Assembly (NCBI RefSeq): GCF_900112705.1
Contig: NZ_FOMR01000004.1
Coordinates: 186,001 to 250,000 of the forward strand
Direction: 5' to 3'
Length of the DNA: 64,000 nt
Source of the DNA: Lentibacillus persicus
GTDB taxonomy: Bacteria; Bacillota; Bacilli; Bacillales; Amphibacillaceae
The position numbers and the translations under genes were made by a program. A model generated the notes under the pieces. The model made no database searches and was not told the DNA's origin. It saw nothing but the letters and a program-made list of their open reading frames with translations. Of the stretch, positions 1-9,488 are shown one piece after another (the first letter of the stretch is position 1; the number at the start of each line of letters is the position of its first letter).

Positions 1-355
1 AGGATTGTTGATTAATGTAAAATTCACTCTCACCTGAGCGATAGACGCGTCTTTTGACACTGATTTCATCATAGTCGAGCGGCAATTCTTTATCGCTGTT
101 ATCCAGAACGAGTGTCACTTCAGCAACATTAAGCGCCCGCCTTGTATCACTGCCCTGGAAAATAACGTCCTCCATTTTTGAGCCGCGCAAGGAGCGTGCG
201 GACTGCTCACCCAATACCCATCTGATAGCATCGGTTATATTGCTTTTTCCACTCCCATTCGGGCCGACAACGGAGGTGACACCCGGCACAAAATCTAAAC
301 TGATTCGCTCAGCAAAAGACTTAAACCCTACACTTTCCAATCGTTTCAAATACAT
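1..355 (-). CDS. smc: Chromosome partition protein SMC, N-terminal fragment
   Basis: N-terminal 118 residues of the SMC ATPase, the core of the condensin-like complex that compacts and segregates the chromosome with ScpA and ScpB. The Walker A motif GPNGSGKSN lies at about residues 31-39 and is followed by the typical head-domain stretch with [10 protein letters not shown]. The gene runs off the left edge, so the coiled coils, hinge and Walker B are not seen. I prefer the second of two close ATGs (355) because the AGGAG ribosome site sits only about 1 base from the first (361) but 7 bases from the second. In B. subtilis smc directly follows rnc; here a small opposite-strand gene lies between them. 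Confidence 0.96.
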   Translation of the reverse strand, partial: MYLKRLESVGFKSFAERISLDFVPGVTSVVGPNGSGKSNITDAIRWVLGEQSARSLRGSKMEDVIFQGSDTRRALNVAEVTLVLDNSDKELPLDYDEISVKRRVYRSGESEFYINQQS

Positions 356-506
356 AAACATTCTCCTAGTTTCTTTCATGAATCGTTCAATTATGTCAGC
401 CAGGGTTGGCATTTTAACGCATTTATTTTATCATAAAGAGAAGCTCAAAAGAAGGCTTAACTCCAATACATAAGAGTTTGGGGATTATTTAAAAAGGAGT
501 GTTCAA

Positions 507-731
507 ATGAATCTGGAAACAGCTAGCACAGAAAATATGAAATTTATGCTGGATGAACTGGCTGATCAATTGGGTGTCGTCAATCGTGAAGTGATGGATG
601 CGGACGATTATGATTTAGACAAATACGAAGATATTAAAGACATGTATGAAATGGTTAAACAGAAGGGTCAGCTGAGCCCGTCTGAGACACAGGCTTTTAT
701 TGCTGAACTGAGATCTGTACGGAAATCTTAG
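507..731 (+). CDS. DUF1128 / UPF0435 (YfkK-like) small protein
   Basis: A 74-residue acidic, soluble protein with a strong AAAAAGGAG ribosome site before the ATG. The sequence pattern (N-terminal NLE..S.EN..FM, then VVNREV, then YEDIKDMYEMV, then SPSETQA and a basic end) resembles the DUF1128/UPF0435 family typified by B. subtilis YfkK, whose function is unknown to me. Its length matches that family. It is on the plus strand between two minus-strand genes, smc and rnc, and is followed by its own hairpin terminator. The family assignment rests on recalled similarity only. In B. subtilis this gene is far from smc, so its place here suggests insertion. Confidence 0.8.
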   Translation: MNLETASTENMKFMLDELADQLGVVNREVMDADDYDLDKYEDIKDMYEMVKQKGQLSPSETQAFIAELRSVRKS

Positions 732-744
732 CATGTAAACAGTA

Positions 745-781
745 CAAAAAACTGGCCTCCTAGTAGATGGCCAGTTTTTTC
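745..781 (+). terminator. Rho-independent terminator after the DUF1128 gene
   Basis: Perfect 7-bp stem ACTGGCC/GGCCAGT with an 11-base loop, followed by six Ts on the plus strand. A run of As on the other side means it could also stop minus-strand transcripts leaving rnc. Confidence 0.85.
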
Positions 782-862
782 TCAAGAGTTTCTCATAATC
801 AGCAGCTGTTCGGACAATTGATTTCACTGCTAGGATTGTTTCCATGAAAATTGGTTTCACCG

Positions 863-1546
863 TTATGCTTCAAAGTTATCCAGTGCCTGTTTTGCGGCGC
901 GCTGCTCTGCTTCTTTTTTCGTATGACCATTACCTGTTCCGGCTACATTGCCGTTTATAATTACTTCTGCAGCAAATTCTTTGTCATGAGATGGTCCTTT
1001 TTCGTCTGCAATTACATAGTCAATGCTATAGTTGCGATGCTGCTGAACTTGTTCCTGCAGCTTGCTTTTGTAATCCATCGCATGCGAAAAAGCACCTGTG
1101 GTTATTTTCGGATAAACATGCTTTTTGAGAAACTGGATAACAGCATCATACCCTTGATCTAAATACAATCCGCCAAGGAAGGCTTCGAATACATCTGCCA
1201 AAATTGCTGGTCGTTCACGGCCTCCCGACTGTTCTTCTCCTCGCCCCAATAGCAAGTAATCCCCAAAATTTAATTCACGGGAAAACTCAGCAAGCGATGG
1301 CTCACACACAATTGAAGCACGGAGCTTAGTCAAGTCGCCTTCTTCCAAACGTTCTTGATGCTTATACAAATATTGGGATACCCCCAATTCAAGTACAGCG
1401 TCCCCCAAAAATTCCAAACGTTCATTATCCGAAATATTTTGATCCCGATGCTCATTCACATAAGATGAATGTGTAAATGCTTGCTTAAGTAGGTCATGAT
1501 CACTAAACGCAACATCCAGTTGATTTTCCAATTGGGAAAGATTCAT
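863..1546 (-). CDS. rnc: Ribonuclease III
   Basis: Double-strand-specific endoribonuclease that processes rRNA precursors and structured RNAs. The RNase III signature [14 protein letters not shown] is at about residues 41-54 and a double-stranded RNA-binding domain fills roughly the last 70 residues, ending in [14 protein letters not shown] prefer the ATG at 1546, which has a GGTG-type ribosome site, over the in-frame GTG pair upstream (1561), which has none; this gives 227 residues, shorter at the N-terminus than the roughly 249-residue B. subtilis protein. It lies downstream of acpP as in other Bacilli but is separated from it by a repeat element. Confidence 0.96.
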   Translation of the reverse strand: MNLSQLENQLDVAFSDHDLLKQAFTHSSYVNEHRDQNISDNERLEFLGDAVLELGVSQYLYKHQERLEEGDLTKLRASIVCEPSLAEFSRELNFGDYLLLGRGEEQSGGRERPAILADVFEAFLGGLYLDQGYDAVIQFLKKHVYPKITTGAFSHAMDYKSKLQEQVQQHRNYSIDYVIADEKGPSHDKEFAAEVIINGNVAGTGNGHTKKEAEQRAAKQALDNFEA

Positions 1547-1585
1547 GCCACTATTCACCACTTAACGTTTAAAATTAGAATGTAA

Positions 1586-1828
1586 GAGACTGGGACAAAA
1601 GGTTTAAAGATAAAATGAAAGAACGAACGGTTATTAGGGGGGAAGCGGGATACACCGCTCTGGAAATATGCTTCGCTTTCCGCGGGCGGCTGGTGAGCCA
1701 ACTTGTGCCAAGGCACTTCGTTGTCTCACCTATGCCTCTCTTCCCGCAGGAGTCTACGCATATTTCCTCCGCTAACCTACATTATCGTTCGTCTTTTATA
1801 TAAGATATATAAGTTATGTCCCAGCCTC
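1586..1828. repeat. Dispersed palindromic element with GAGxCTGGGACA ends
   Basis: A 243-bp intergenic element between rnc and acpP. Its ends are inverted copies of GAGRCTGGGACAWAA (1586-1600 and the complement of 1813-1827). Just inside lie a second pair of inverted segments around ACGAACG. The core (1662-1767) is a palindromic unit with GGAAATA...TATTTCC arms and the words GCTTTCCGCGGGCGGCTGG and CCCGCAGGAGTC. The same core recurs at 13479-13583, 25229-25333 and, inverted, 42424-42528, but there inside elements with different ends. No coding capacity is apparent. Confidence 0.85.
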
Positions 1829-1844
1829 CTCGGGTTATTTGGAG

Positions 1845-2081
1845 TCAGGATTGGCTGCTGTTTATGTAGTTTACAGCATCACCAACTGTATTAATTTTTT
1901 CAGCTTCTTCATCCGCAATTTCCATATCAAACTCATCTTCCAGTTCCATGACAAGTTCTACCACATCAAGTGAATCTGCTTCAAGATCATCTTTAAATGA
2001 TGCCTCCATGGTCACTTGCGATTCTTCAACTTCAAGTTTATCTACAATAATTTCTTTTACTTTATCAAATACGTCTGCCAT
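1845..2081 (-). CDS. acpP: Acyl carrier protein
   Basis: A 78-residue, strongly acidic acyl carrier protein that carries growing fatty acids on a 4'-phosphopantetheine arm. The attachment serine is Ser37 in the ADSLDVVEL motif. Length and helix pattern are normal for the family. It follows fabG after 78 bases and is preceded by an AGGAGGTG ribosome site, consistent with being the last gene of the fapR-plsX-fabD-fabG-acpP unit. Confidence 0.98.
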   Translation of the reverse strand: MADVFDKVKEIIVDKLEVEESQVTMEASFKDDLEADSLDVVELVMELEDEFDMEIADEEAEKINTVGDAVNYINSSQS

Positions 2082-2159
2082 TGTTCGTCACCTCCTTTCA
2101 AGAAAATTATAATTGAAGAGCTCCGCGGATAGAGACAACCGATAACCGGCAGAGCTTGC

Positions 2160-2900
2160 CTACATTACCATTCCGCCATCAATGTTAATCGTCTGACCGG
2201 TGATATATTTTGCATCCTCAGAAGCGAGGAAGCGGACAACACGTGCCACGTCTTCCGGCTCGCCCAATTTCTCCAATGGAATCATGCTGAGCATGCCCTC
2301 TTTTTGTTCATGCGTCAACTCATCGGTCATGTCGGTTGTAATAAAACCTGGCGCAACTGCATTAACCAGAATGTTACGGGAAGCAAATTCCTTAGCAGTC
2401 GACTTTGTCAACCCGATGACCCCTGCTTTCGCGGCCGTATAGTTTGCCTGACCGGCATTCCCGCTCACACCAACAACCGATGAAACATTAATGATACGGC
2501 CGCCTCTTTGCTTCATCATTTGTCTCGAAACAGCTTTAATACATTGGAAGACACCTTTCAGGTTGGTATCAATAACCTGATCAAATTCATCTTCTTTCAT
2601 TCGCATTATTAAATTATCCCGGTTAATACCCGCATTATTCACTAAAATATCAACACTGTCAAATTCGCTTACAACTTCTTTCACCATGGCTTTTGTTTCC
2701 TTTTCATCTGCCACGTTTGCCTGTATCTTAAACGATTTTACACCGAATTGTTTTATTTCTTCAACAACAGCTTGTGCCTTATCTTCGCTGCCAGCATAAT
2801 TCACGGCTACATTTGCCCCTTGTTTTGCCAACTCAAGAGCTATGGCGCGACCAATGCCGCGCGAGGCGCCCGTAACCAATGCACTTTTTCCTGAAAGCAT
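2160..2900 (-). CDS. fabG: 3-oxoacyl-[acyl-carrier-protein] reductase
   Basis: NADPH-dependent short-chain dehydrogenase that reduces 3-oxoacyl-ACP in type II fatty acid synthesis. The cofactor motif TGASRGIG is at residues 10-17, NNAG at 88-91, and the catalytic Ser140/141, Tyr154 and Lys158 are all present. Its 246 residues match the family. The ATG shares one base with the fabD stop codon (TGATG), so the two are probably translationally coupled. Confidence 0.98.
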   Translation of the reverse strand: MLSGKSALVTGASRGIGRAIALELAKQGANVAVNYAGSEDKAQAVVEEIKQFGVKSFKIQANVADEKETKAMVKEVVSEFDSVDILVNNAGINRDNLIMRMKEDEFDQVIDTNLKGVFQCIKAVSRQMMKQRGGRIINVSSVVGVSGNAGQANYTAAKAGVIGLTKSTAKEFASRNILVNAVAPGFITTDMTDELTHEQKEGMLSMIPLEKLGEPEDVARVVRFLASEDAKYITGQTINIDGGMVM

Positions 2901-3841
2901 CAGGATTCCTCCCTATACCATGTTATAAATTCAGCAAGTGAATCCGGATCTTGAATAGCAAATGTTTTAGCCTTGCGGTCAATTTTCCGGACAAGCCCGC
3001 TCAGTACTTTCCCTGTTCCCAATTCCACGAAAGCGTCCACGTCCTCATCCATCATATTGCGGATGGATTCTTCAAAGCGTACGGGAGAATATAACTGTCT
3101 GACCAGCAGTTCTTTAATAGTACTTCTTTCTGTAACAGGGGCAGCCGTTACATTGGCATAAACAGGGATACTTGCATCGCTGAATGTGATACGATCAAGT
3201 TCCTTTGCAAACTGTTCATTAGCCGACTTCATTAGTCTTGAATGGAACGGACCGCTCACATTCAGCGGCATCACCCGTTTGGCACCATTTTCCTTCAAAA
3301 GCGGTACGGCTGCATCGATTCCCGCTTTAGATCCGGAAATAACGATCTGGCCCGGACAGTTAAGATTGGCAATATCAACAACTTCCTCATCTTTCAGCTG
3401 CTGAAGTGTTTGTTCAATTTCCGATTGATTCATGCCCAGTACAGCAGCCATCGAGCCCTGACCTTTCGGAAAAGCTTCTTCCATTAGTTTCCCGCGTTTT
3501 GCCACCAGCGGCAATGCTTCTTCGGTCGATAGCGCTTCGGCAGCTACTAAAGCACTGTATTCACCAAGACTATGACCAGCAGTTGTTACCGGGTGGATAT
3601 CTTCCTTTTGTAGTAACCGCTGAACAGCAATACCGGCAAGCAATAGTGCGGGCTGAGCGTTTTCTGTTTCAGTCAGTTTTTCTTTCGGGCCATTAAACAT
3701 CATTTGGGTCAGTTCGTTTCCCAAAAGCTCATCTGCCTGTTGAAATAACTTCTTCACTTCGTCATAGTCGTCATAAAAGGCTTTACTCATACCGACTGCC
3801 TGTGAGCCCTGGCCGGGAAATAAAAATGCCACTCGCTTCAT
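2900..3841 (-). CDS. fabD: Malonyl-CoA:ACP transacylase
   Basis: Transfers malonyl groups from CoA to the acyl carrier protein. The nucleophile motif GHSLG has Ser91, and a GPFHS motif supplies the histidine partner near residue 200. I chose the ATG at 3841 because it is preceded by AAGGGGGG and begins with the conserved [14 protein letters not shown], rather than an upstream in-frame start lying inside plsX. It begins one base after the plsX stop codon. Confidence 0.97.
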   Translation of the reverse strand: MKRVAFLFPGQGSQAVGMSKAFYDDYDEVKKLFQQADELLGNELTQMMFNGPKEKLTETENAQPALLLAGIAVQRLLQKEDIHPVTTAGHSLGEYSALVAAEALSTEEALPLVAKRGKLMEEAFPKGQGSMAAVLGMNQSEIEQTLQQLKDEEVVDIANLNCPGQIVISGSKAGIDAAVPLLKENGAKRVMPLNVSGPFHSRLMKSANEQFAKELDRITFSDASIPVYANVTAAPVTERSTIKELLVRQLYSPVRFEESIRNMMDEDVDAFVELGTGKVLSGLVRKIDRKAKTFAIQDPDSLAEFITWYREES

Positions 3842-3842
3842 A

Positions 3843-4847
3843 TTAACCCCCCTTGTTTTGTTCAATCGATTCGACGGTTGTTTTTATTGTTTCGCTTACA
3901 TCGTATTCAACCATGTGAGCTGCTTGCTGAATCGCGTTGTAGATCGCACGGCTGTTGGACGAACCATGTGCTTTTATCACCGGGGACTTGAGGCCAAAAA
4001 GCCCTGCTCCGCCATATTCTGAATAATCGAGCTTGCTCTGTAGCGTTTTTAAATCAGGTTTTACCATTCCTGCTGCAACCTTTGTTTTAACTGAAGACAT
4101 CAGTGTCTCTTTAAGCATTGAAAACATTGTCATAGCGGTTCCTTCAATCGTCTTCAATGCAATATTGCCACTGAACCCATCAGTCACAACAACATCAGCT
4201 GCACCTGACAGAATATCACGGGCCTCTACATTCCCGATAAAATTAACCGGCGCTTCCTTCAACTGGTTAAAAGCCTTTTTCGTCAGTTCATTCCCTTTTC
4301 CCTCTTCAGTTCCAACGTTTAACAGACCAACAGTCGGGCGGTGGATTGATCGAACCTGTTCCGTGTAAATAGATCCCATAATCGCATACTGCACAAGATT
4401 ATGAGCCTTAGCATCAACGTTGGCCCCGACGTCAAGCAACAGAAAGCCTTTCCCATCAGTAGTAGGCAACGTCGGACTTAATGCCGGGCGGTCAATGCCA
4501 CGTATTCTCCCAACAACAAATAATCCTGCACTCATTAGCGCCCCAGTATTACCTGCTGATATACAGGCATCAGCCCGGCCTTCTTTTACTTCTTTCGCCA
4601 TCAGGACCAACGATGAATTTTTTTTGCTTCTGACGGCCCTTACCGGCTCATCCTCAGCTGTGATAACCTCTTCGGTATGAATGATATTAATTCGGTTATT
4701 TGAACCGGATAGATATTGTTTAACCTTCTTTTCATCGCCAACCAGTGTAATGTCTAAATCATCAATGTGGGATATTGCCTCTTCTGCACCTTTAACAATT
4801 GCCTCGGGCGCATGATCGCCTCCCATGGCGTCAATTGCTATCTTCAT
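3843..4847 (-). CDS. plsX: Phosphate acyltransferase PlsX
   Basis: Makes acyl-phosphate from acyl-ACP for the PlsX/PlsY route to lysophosphatidic acid, the first step of phospholipid synthesis in Gram-positives. The N-terminus [15 protein letters not shown] and the internal [12 protein letters not shown] and [10 protein letters not shown] stretches are family hallmarks, and 334 residues is normal. It overlaps the end of fapR by 17 bases and abuts fabD, so it is the second gene of a tightly packed operon. Confidence 0.98.
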   Translation of the reverse strand: MKIAIDAMGGDHAPEAIVKGAEEAISHIDDLDITLVGDEKKVKQYLSGSNNRINIIHTEEVITAEDEPVRAVRSKKNSSLVLMAKEVKEGRADACISAGNTGALMSAGLFVVGRIRGIDRPALSPTLPTTDGKGFLLLDVGANVDAKAHNLVQYAIMGSIYTEQVRSIHRPTVGLLNVGTEEGKGNELTKKAFNQLKEAPVNFIGNVEARDILSGAADVVVTDGFSGNIALKTIEGTAMTMFSMLKETLMSSVKTKVAAGMVKPDLKTLQSKLDYSEYGGAGLFGLKSPVIKAHGSSNSRAIYNAIQQAAHMVEYDVSETIKTTVESIEQNKGG

Positions 4848-5424
4848 GTCTTATGTCCCCTTTTGAATCGTTTGAACGATACATATGGAATAATCCAGTA
4901 AACACTTTTTCATTATCAACAAAACTATCAACCCGAACGGTCGTTAAGCCTTTTGTGCTTACTTCTTCGACATAAGCTTTTGCTACGACACGTTCACCAG
5001 CCTTGACTTGTCTTGTGAACTTAATTTCGGATTTCGCCGTCAATGCAAGTTCATCATTTATCACTGCCACTGCCAATGAATTTGCCTGGGCAAACAGATG
5101 GTGGCCGCGGGCTATCTTATTCCGGGAGAAAACATGCTCTTCTTTAATCTCCAGTATTGATATAGCACGCCTATCAAGATCAAGATCAATAATCTCGCCT
5201 ATGACTTCATCCAGCGGAAGTGCTTTGACCGTCTCCTTCCATTGATCTGCAGCAACCGATTTAATCCTCACGCGAAGCTCCGGTATGGAAAGTTCCATGC
5301 GATCAAGTCTTATCGTCTGAATACTGACATTAAATTTTTCTGCTAATTTTTCATCCGTTATAAATGGTGTGGCTTCAATCGTCTCTCTTAATAACCGCTG
5401 CCGCTTCACTTTACTGATTTTCAT
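4831..5424 (-). CDS. fapR: Transcription factor FapR
   Basis: Global repressor of membrane lipid genes in Bacilli that releases DNA when it binds malonyl-CoA. The 197-residue protein has an N-terminal DeoR-like helix-turn-helix ([20 protein letters not shown]) and a C-terminal hotdog-fold effector domain. It is the first gene of the fapR-plsX-fabD-fabG-acpP unit. A promoter and a FapR-like operator lie about 95-140 bases upstream, so autoregulation is expected. Confidence 0.97.
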   Translation of the reverse strand: MKISKVKRQRLLRETIEATPFITDEKLAEKFNVSIQTIRLDRMELSIPELRVRIKSVAADQWKETVKALPLDEVIGEIIDLDLDRRAISILEIKEEHVFSRNKIARGHHLFAQANSLAVAVINDELALTAKSEIKFTRQVKAGERVVAKAYVEEVSTKGLTTVRVDSFVDNEKVFTGLFHMYRSNDSKGDIRHEDSN

Positions 5425-5515
5425 TTTTTCACAGCACCATCCAGTAGGAAAAACTTCTTAAGCCGGGTATAATTCTGACGGCTGTGTTTTCCTTATAATT
5501 AATATGTGTATAATC

Positions 5516-5565
5516 CTATGACTTGGTACTAATAGTAATATATAATACCACGTCTGGTTATGCAA
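5516..5565 (-). promoter_or_regulatory. fapR promoter with overlapping FapR operator
   Basis: On the minus strand TTGCAT (5560-5565) and TATATT (5537-5542) are 17 bases apart, a good sigma-A promoter. Immediately downstream lies TTAGTACCAAGTCATAG (5516-5532). Its first half, TTAGTACC, is identical to the FapR consensus as I recall it, and the second half is degenerate. The box covers the expected transcription start, a repressing position. Confidence 0.8.
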
Positions 5566-5603
5566 ACCATCTCTCATTATATCGGATTATTTGGATGATA
5601 CGT

Positions 5604-7646
5604 TTAGTCTAATTTTTCATGGAAAACGGCATCCTCTTGCAATTGCGTGTACAATTGCCTGAAAGAAGGGTCATTATCCAGCCAATTATTCTCAATAATC
5701 TCTTCTGCGTCCTGACGGGCTGTTTCCAAAGCCCGGTAATCGTGGATCATGTCAGCCACTTTAAATTCGGGGAGACCACTCTGTTTCTTACCAAAAAAGT
5801 CACCAGGTCCACGGAGTTTTAAATCCTGTTCGGAAAGTTCGAAGCCGTTATTCGTTTCGGTCATGATCCGCATGCGTTCTTTTCCAGTTTCCCCTTTTGG
5901 ATCTGCAATCAGAATGCAATAGCTTTGCTTTTTCCCGCGGCCAACACGCCCTCTTAGCTGGTGTAACTGAGAAAGCCCAAACCGTTCTGCATCATATATG
6001 ACCATAATTGTGGCATTCGTGACATTCACACCGACTTCTACAACTGTAGTGGACACAAGGACGTCCACCTCACCACTTGCGAATTGCTTCATCATGTTAT
6101 CTTTTTCATCGGTGGCAAGCCTTCCATGCATCAAGCCTACATTCAGTGAACCACCATAAAAATCCTCGAGCTGCTGGTATAAGTCAACAGCATTCTGTAT
6201 ATCAAGCTTGTCCGATTCCTCGATTAAAGGGCAAATGACATAAGCTTGCTCACCTTGCTCCACCCGTTTGGCGATAAACTGCAATATCCGCTCAAATGTA
6301 TTTGCTTTAGCCCAATGTGTTTCAATTGCTTTGCGTCCTGATGGCATTTCGTCAATTACAGAGACGTCCATGTCCCCGAATGCCGTAATTGCCAAAGTTC
6401 TAGGAATAGGCGTTGCGGTCATGAACAGCACGTCCGGATCAAGACCTTTTTCACGCAAGGCGCGCCGTTGTGCGACACCAAACCGATGCTGCTCATCCAC
6501 AATCACAAATCCTAAGTCATTAAAAAAGACGTCGTCCTGAATCAAAGCATGCGTGCCGACGACAATATCGACGTCATGTTTTTCAATTGCTGCAAGCGTT
6601 TCTTTTCGCTTTTTCCCCTTAACAGATCCAGTCAATAAAGCAATCGTAGCTTTATCAGCAAACGTTTCCTTAAGTGACTGAAAATGTTGCTCAGCAAGTA
6701 TTTCAGTCGGGACCATGAATGCACCTTGCTTGCCGGCGCTGATCGAAGCGTAAAGACACACCTCAGCAACCGCTGTTTTACCTGAGCCGACGTCTCCCTG
6801 TAGAAGGCGGCTCATTCGATATGGTGATTTCATATCGGCTAAAATTTGATTCAACGATCTTTGCTGTGCTGTTGTGAACGAAAAAGGAAAACTGTCTATA
6901 AACGCATTCAGCCTTTGGGCATTAAAATGCTGAGCATTTCCGCTGGTTGATTCCCGCTTTATCTTTCTCAGCATTTGCATTTTTAGCTGAAACAACAGAA
7001 ATTCTTCATATATAAAACGCCGCCGGGCATGTTTTAAGTCAATTCTGCTTTTAGGAAAATGCATGATGCTGACAGCAGAAGCTCTGTCCGGCAGTTTATA
7101 AGCCTTAAGATAACGTTCCGGAAGAATTTCCTCTATATCGTTGCGATAAGCATCCAACGAACTGCTGATCGCTTTCTTTAATTTATAATTTGTGACATCA
7201 CCTTTCAATGAATACATTGGCTGAATCGCAGTTTGTTCATTTGCAGGTCCTTTTTTATAATTGCTGACTGTGATTTGCAGTCTGTGTGCATCCCATTTGC
7301 CTGTCAATGTTACAATATCACCAGTATCCAGCTGTTTTTGGGCAAATGCTCTGTTAAACATGACAGCTTTTACGGCAACGCCTTCCACTTCAACGTTAAA
7401 AGACAATCTGGATTTCTTCTTACCATAAAAGTTGAGGGAAGGCTTATGAAGAACCTTTCCCTCAATCGTAACCTTATCTTCATGAATCAACTCGTCAAGG
7501 GGCTTAATTTCAAACACGTCATAGCGATAGGGAAAATAATTAAGCAAATCTTTCACTGTATGAAGTCCCATTTCTGCCAAATCTGAGGCAAATTTATCGC
7601 CGACACCCTTAATTGCTGTTACAGGATCCGTAATCACGTTAATCAC
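5604..7646 (-). CDS. recG: ATP-dependent DNA helicase RecG
   Basis: Branch-migrating helicase that processes stalled forks and Holliday junctions. The order is an N-terminal wedge/OB region, a helicase core with Walker A GDVGSGKTA, a DEQH box (VIVDEQHRFG), the FMTATPIPRTLA motif and C-terminal helicase motifs including QLRGRVGRG. 680 residues is normal. The open frame begins with a GTG at 7646; a second GTG three codons in is equally possible because the AGGAAG ribosome site is closer than usual to the first. Confidence 0.97.
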   Translation of the reverse strand: MINVITDPVTAIKGVGDKFASDLAEMGLHTVKDLLNYFPYRYDVFEIKPLDELIHEDKVTIEGKVLHKPSLNFYGKKKSRLSFNVEVEGVAVKAVMFNRAFAQKQLDTGDIVTLTGKWDAHRLQITVSNYKKGPANEQTAIQPMYSLKGDVTNYKLKKAISSSLDAYRNDIEEILPERYLKAYKLPDRASAVSIMHFPKSRIDLKHARRRFIYEEFLLFQLKMQMLRKIKRESTSGNAQHFNAQRLNAFIDSFPFSFTTAQQRSLNQILADMKSPYRMSRLLQGDVGSGKTAVAEVCLYASISAGKQGAFMVPTEILAEQHFQSLKETFADKATIALLTGSVKGKKRKETLAAIEKHDVDIVVGTHALIQDDVFFNDLGFVIVDEQHRFGVAQRRALREKGLDPDVLFMTATPIPRTLAITAFGDMDVSVIDEMPSGRKAIETHWAKANTFERILQFIAKRVEQGEQAYVICPLIEESDKLDIQNAVDLYQQLEDFYGGSLNVGLMHGRLATDEKDNMMKQFASGEVDVLVSTTVVEVGVNVTNATIMVIYDAERFGLSQLHQLRGRVGRGKKQSYCILIADPKGETGKERMRIMTETNNGFELSEQDLKLRGPGDFFGKKQSGLPEFKVADMIHDYRALETARQDAEEIIENNWLDNDPSFRQLYTQLQEDAVFHEKLD

Positions 7647-7670
7647 TCTTCCTAGTATGATTGGTACAGG

Positions 7671-8546
7671 TCAAACTGACATTCCAAATATTTTGTCTTT
7701 CAAAAGACGGCCGGTAGGTGTATCTGCAAGTCCGCCTTCCCCTGTCTCACGCAAACTGGATGGCATTTGTTTTCCAATCCGGTACATAGCGCCAATCACT
7801 TCATCACACGGAATTGTACTTGTAACACCGGCCAGTGCCATATCAGCGGAAACAATAGCTAGCGAAGAACCTCCCGCATTTCGTTTAACACAAGGGACTT
7901 CAACAAGCCCGGCAACAGGGTCGCAAACAAGTCCGAGCATATTTTTTAGCGTCATGGCAAATGCTTCCGCTGACTGCTGCGGTGTACCGCCTGCCATTTC
8001 CACAATGGCTGCGGACGCCATGGCACCCGCCGAACCAACTTCTGCCTGACAACCGCCGGCTGCACCGGAGATAAATGAATTATTGGCAACAACAAAGCCG
8101 AATGCACCTGAGGTGAACAAATAACGGACCATTTGTTCACGCGACGGGTTAAGCTGGTTTTTAACGGCAAATAATGTTCCGGGAACACATCCGGCACTTC
8201 CTGCTGTCGGGGTCGCACAAATTGTTCCCATTGCAGCGTTCACTTCATTCGTACCCATCGCTTTGCTGACCGCATCCATCATCAGGTTGCCTGACAGTGG
8301 TGTATTTGATTTCATGTATTCCTGAACTTTCACTGCGTCACCACCGGTTAAACCCGTAACAGATTCTACCCCTTTCAGACTGTCCTCAACAGCTTTTTCC
8401 ATAACATCGAGATTTCTTTCCATTTCGGAAAAAACTTCTTCACGCGTTTTCTCTTTCATATCCATCTCTTGTCGAATCATTACTTCTGAGATTAATATAT
8501 TCTCATTTTCAGCTGTTTCCACTAATTCAGCAACTGTACGAAACAT
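7671..8546 (-). CDS. sdaAA: L-serine dehydratase, alpha subunit
   Basis: Catalytic subunit of the two-subunit iron-sulfur L-serine deaminase that converts serine to pyruvate and ammonia. Cysteines expected to hold the cluster are seen in CATPTAGSAGCVPG, GLVCDPVAG and VPCVKRNA. 291 residues is normal for the alpha subunit. It lies downstream of sdaAB with a 136-base gap. Confidence 0.96.
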   Translation of the reverse strand: MFRTVAELVETAENENILISEVMIRQEMDMKEKTREEVFSEMERNLDVMEKAVEDSLKGVESVTGLTGGDAVKVQEYMKSNTPLSGNLMMDAVSKAMGTNEVNAAMGTICATPTAGSAGCVPGTLFAVKNQLNPSREQMVRYLFTSGAFGFVVANNSFISGAAGGCQAEVGSAGAMASAAIVEMAGGTPQQSAEAFAMTLKNMLGLVCDPVAGLVEVPCVKRNAGGSSLAIVSADMALAGVTSTIPCDEVIGAMYRIGKQMPSSLRETGEGGLADTPTGRLLKDKIFGMSV

Positions 8547-8682
8547 ATAGGGTGCTCCTCTCCAATTGTACCGTTATTAAAAGCAACAGCTCTAAGACGC
8601 CCGGTAAAAGTAGCTGCCAGGCCATCTGTACATAAATCACAGATTCGCGCGACAATATCAGGCCATCTGTTTCAAAACAAAG

Positions 8683-9345
8683 TCAGCTAACAATCTTAGA
8701 AATGTTCTCGATATGGTCAGCACCTTCAAGTTCTTCAAGTACATGATCTTCAACGTTCTGATCAACTTCAATAACCATCAATGCCTCTTTGCCGACATCC
8801 TTACGATTCACTTCCATATGACCAATATTAATTTCATGTTTGGCCAGTATTTTCGTAACCGACGCGATTGCTCCAAATCGATCATTATGCATAATTAAAA
8901 TCGCAGGATGATTACCAGATAAACGAAGCTCAAAACCATTTAATTCAATGATTTCAACCTTGCCTCCGCCAATTGAGATACCGACTAATTCTATCTTATC
9001 GTTGTCATCACCTATAATAAGCCTTGCAGTGTTCGGGTGGTCCACACCCGCACTGTCTTCAATGAATTCAATTTCCAACCCGCGCTCATCAGCAATTTCA
9101 AGGGCACGATTCATACGCGGATCATCGGTTTCAAACCCTAATAACCCGCCTGCTATAGCAAAGTCAGTCCCATGACCTTTATACGTTTTTGCAAATGATT
9201 CATATAAATGAATTTTAGCCCATTCAGGTTCTTTTCCCAATAAATTGCGTGCGGCCTTTCCAATCCGTGCAGCCCCTGCCGTATGCGAACTCGACGGACC
9301 TATCATAACCGGACCAATTATATCAAATACAGAATTATATTTCAC
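8683..9345 (-). CDS. sdaAB: L-serine dehydratase, beta subunit
   Basis: Partner of SdaAA. The N-terminal domain has the substrate-loop motif GPSSSHTAGAARIG (about residues 17-30), and the C-terminal third is an ACT domain (ILIMHNDRFGAIASVTKIL), a likely regulatory module. 220 residues is normal. The gene is divergent from the adjacent purine permease, with about 140 bases of shared upstream DNA. Confidence 0.96.
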   Translation of the reverse strand: MKYNSVFDIIGPVMIGPSSSHTAGAARIGKAARNLLGKEPEWAKIHLYESFAKTYKGHGTDFAIAGGLLGFETDDPRMNRALEIADERGLEIEFIEDSAGVDHPNTARLIIGDDNDKIELVGISIGGGKVEIIELNGFELRLSGNHPAILIMHNDRFGAIASVTKILAKHEINIGHMEVNRKDVGKEALMVIEVDQNVEDHVLEELEGADHIENISKIVS

Positions 9346-9488
9346 AATACACTCTCCCTTTCAGGATGTATAGTATCTTTATCTTTGCTAATTATAACAA
9401 AAAACGCTATAATAATCACTTGTGGATTGTACGGAAAACAAATGTATAATCGGGCGGGAGAGGGATATTAAATTATCGAGGAATTAAC

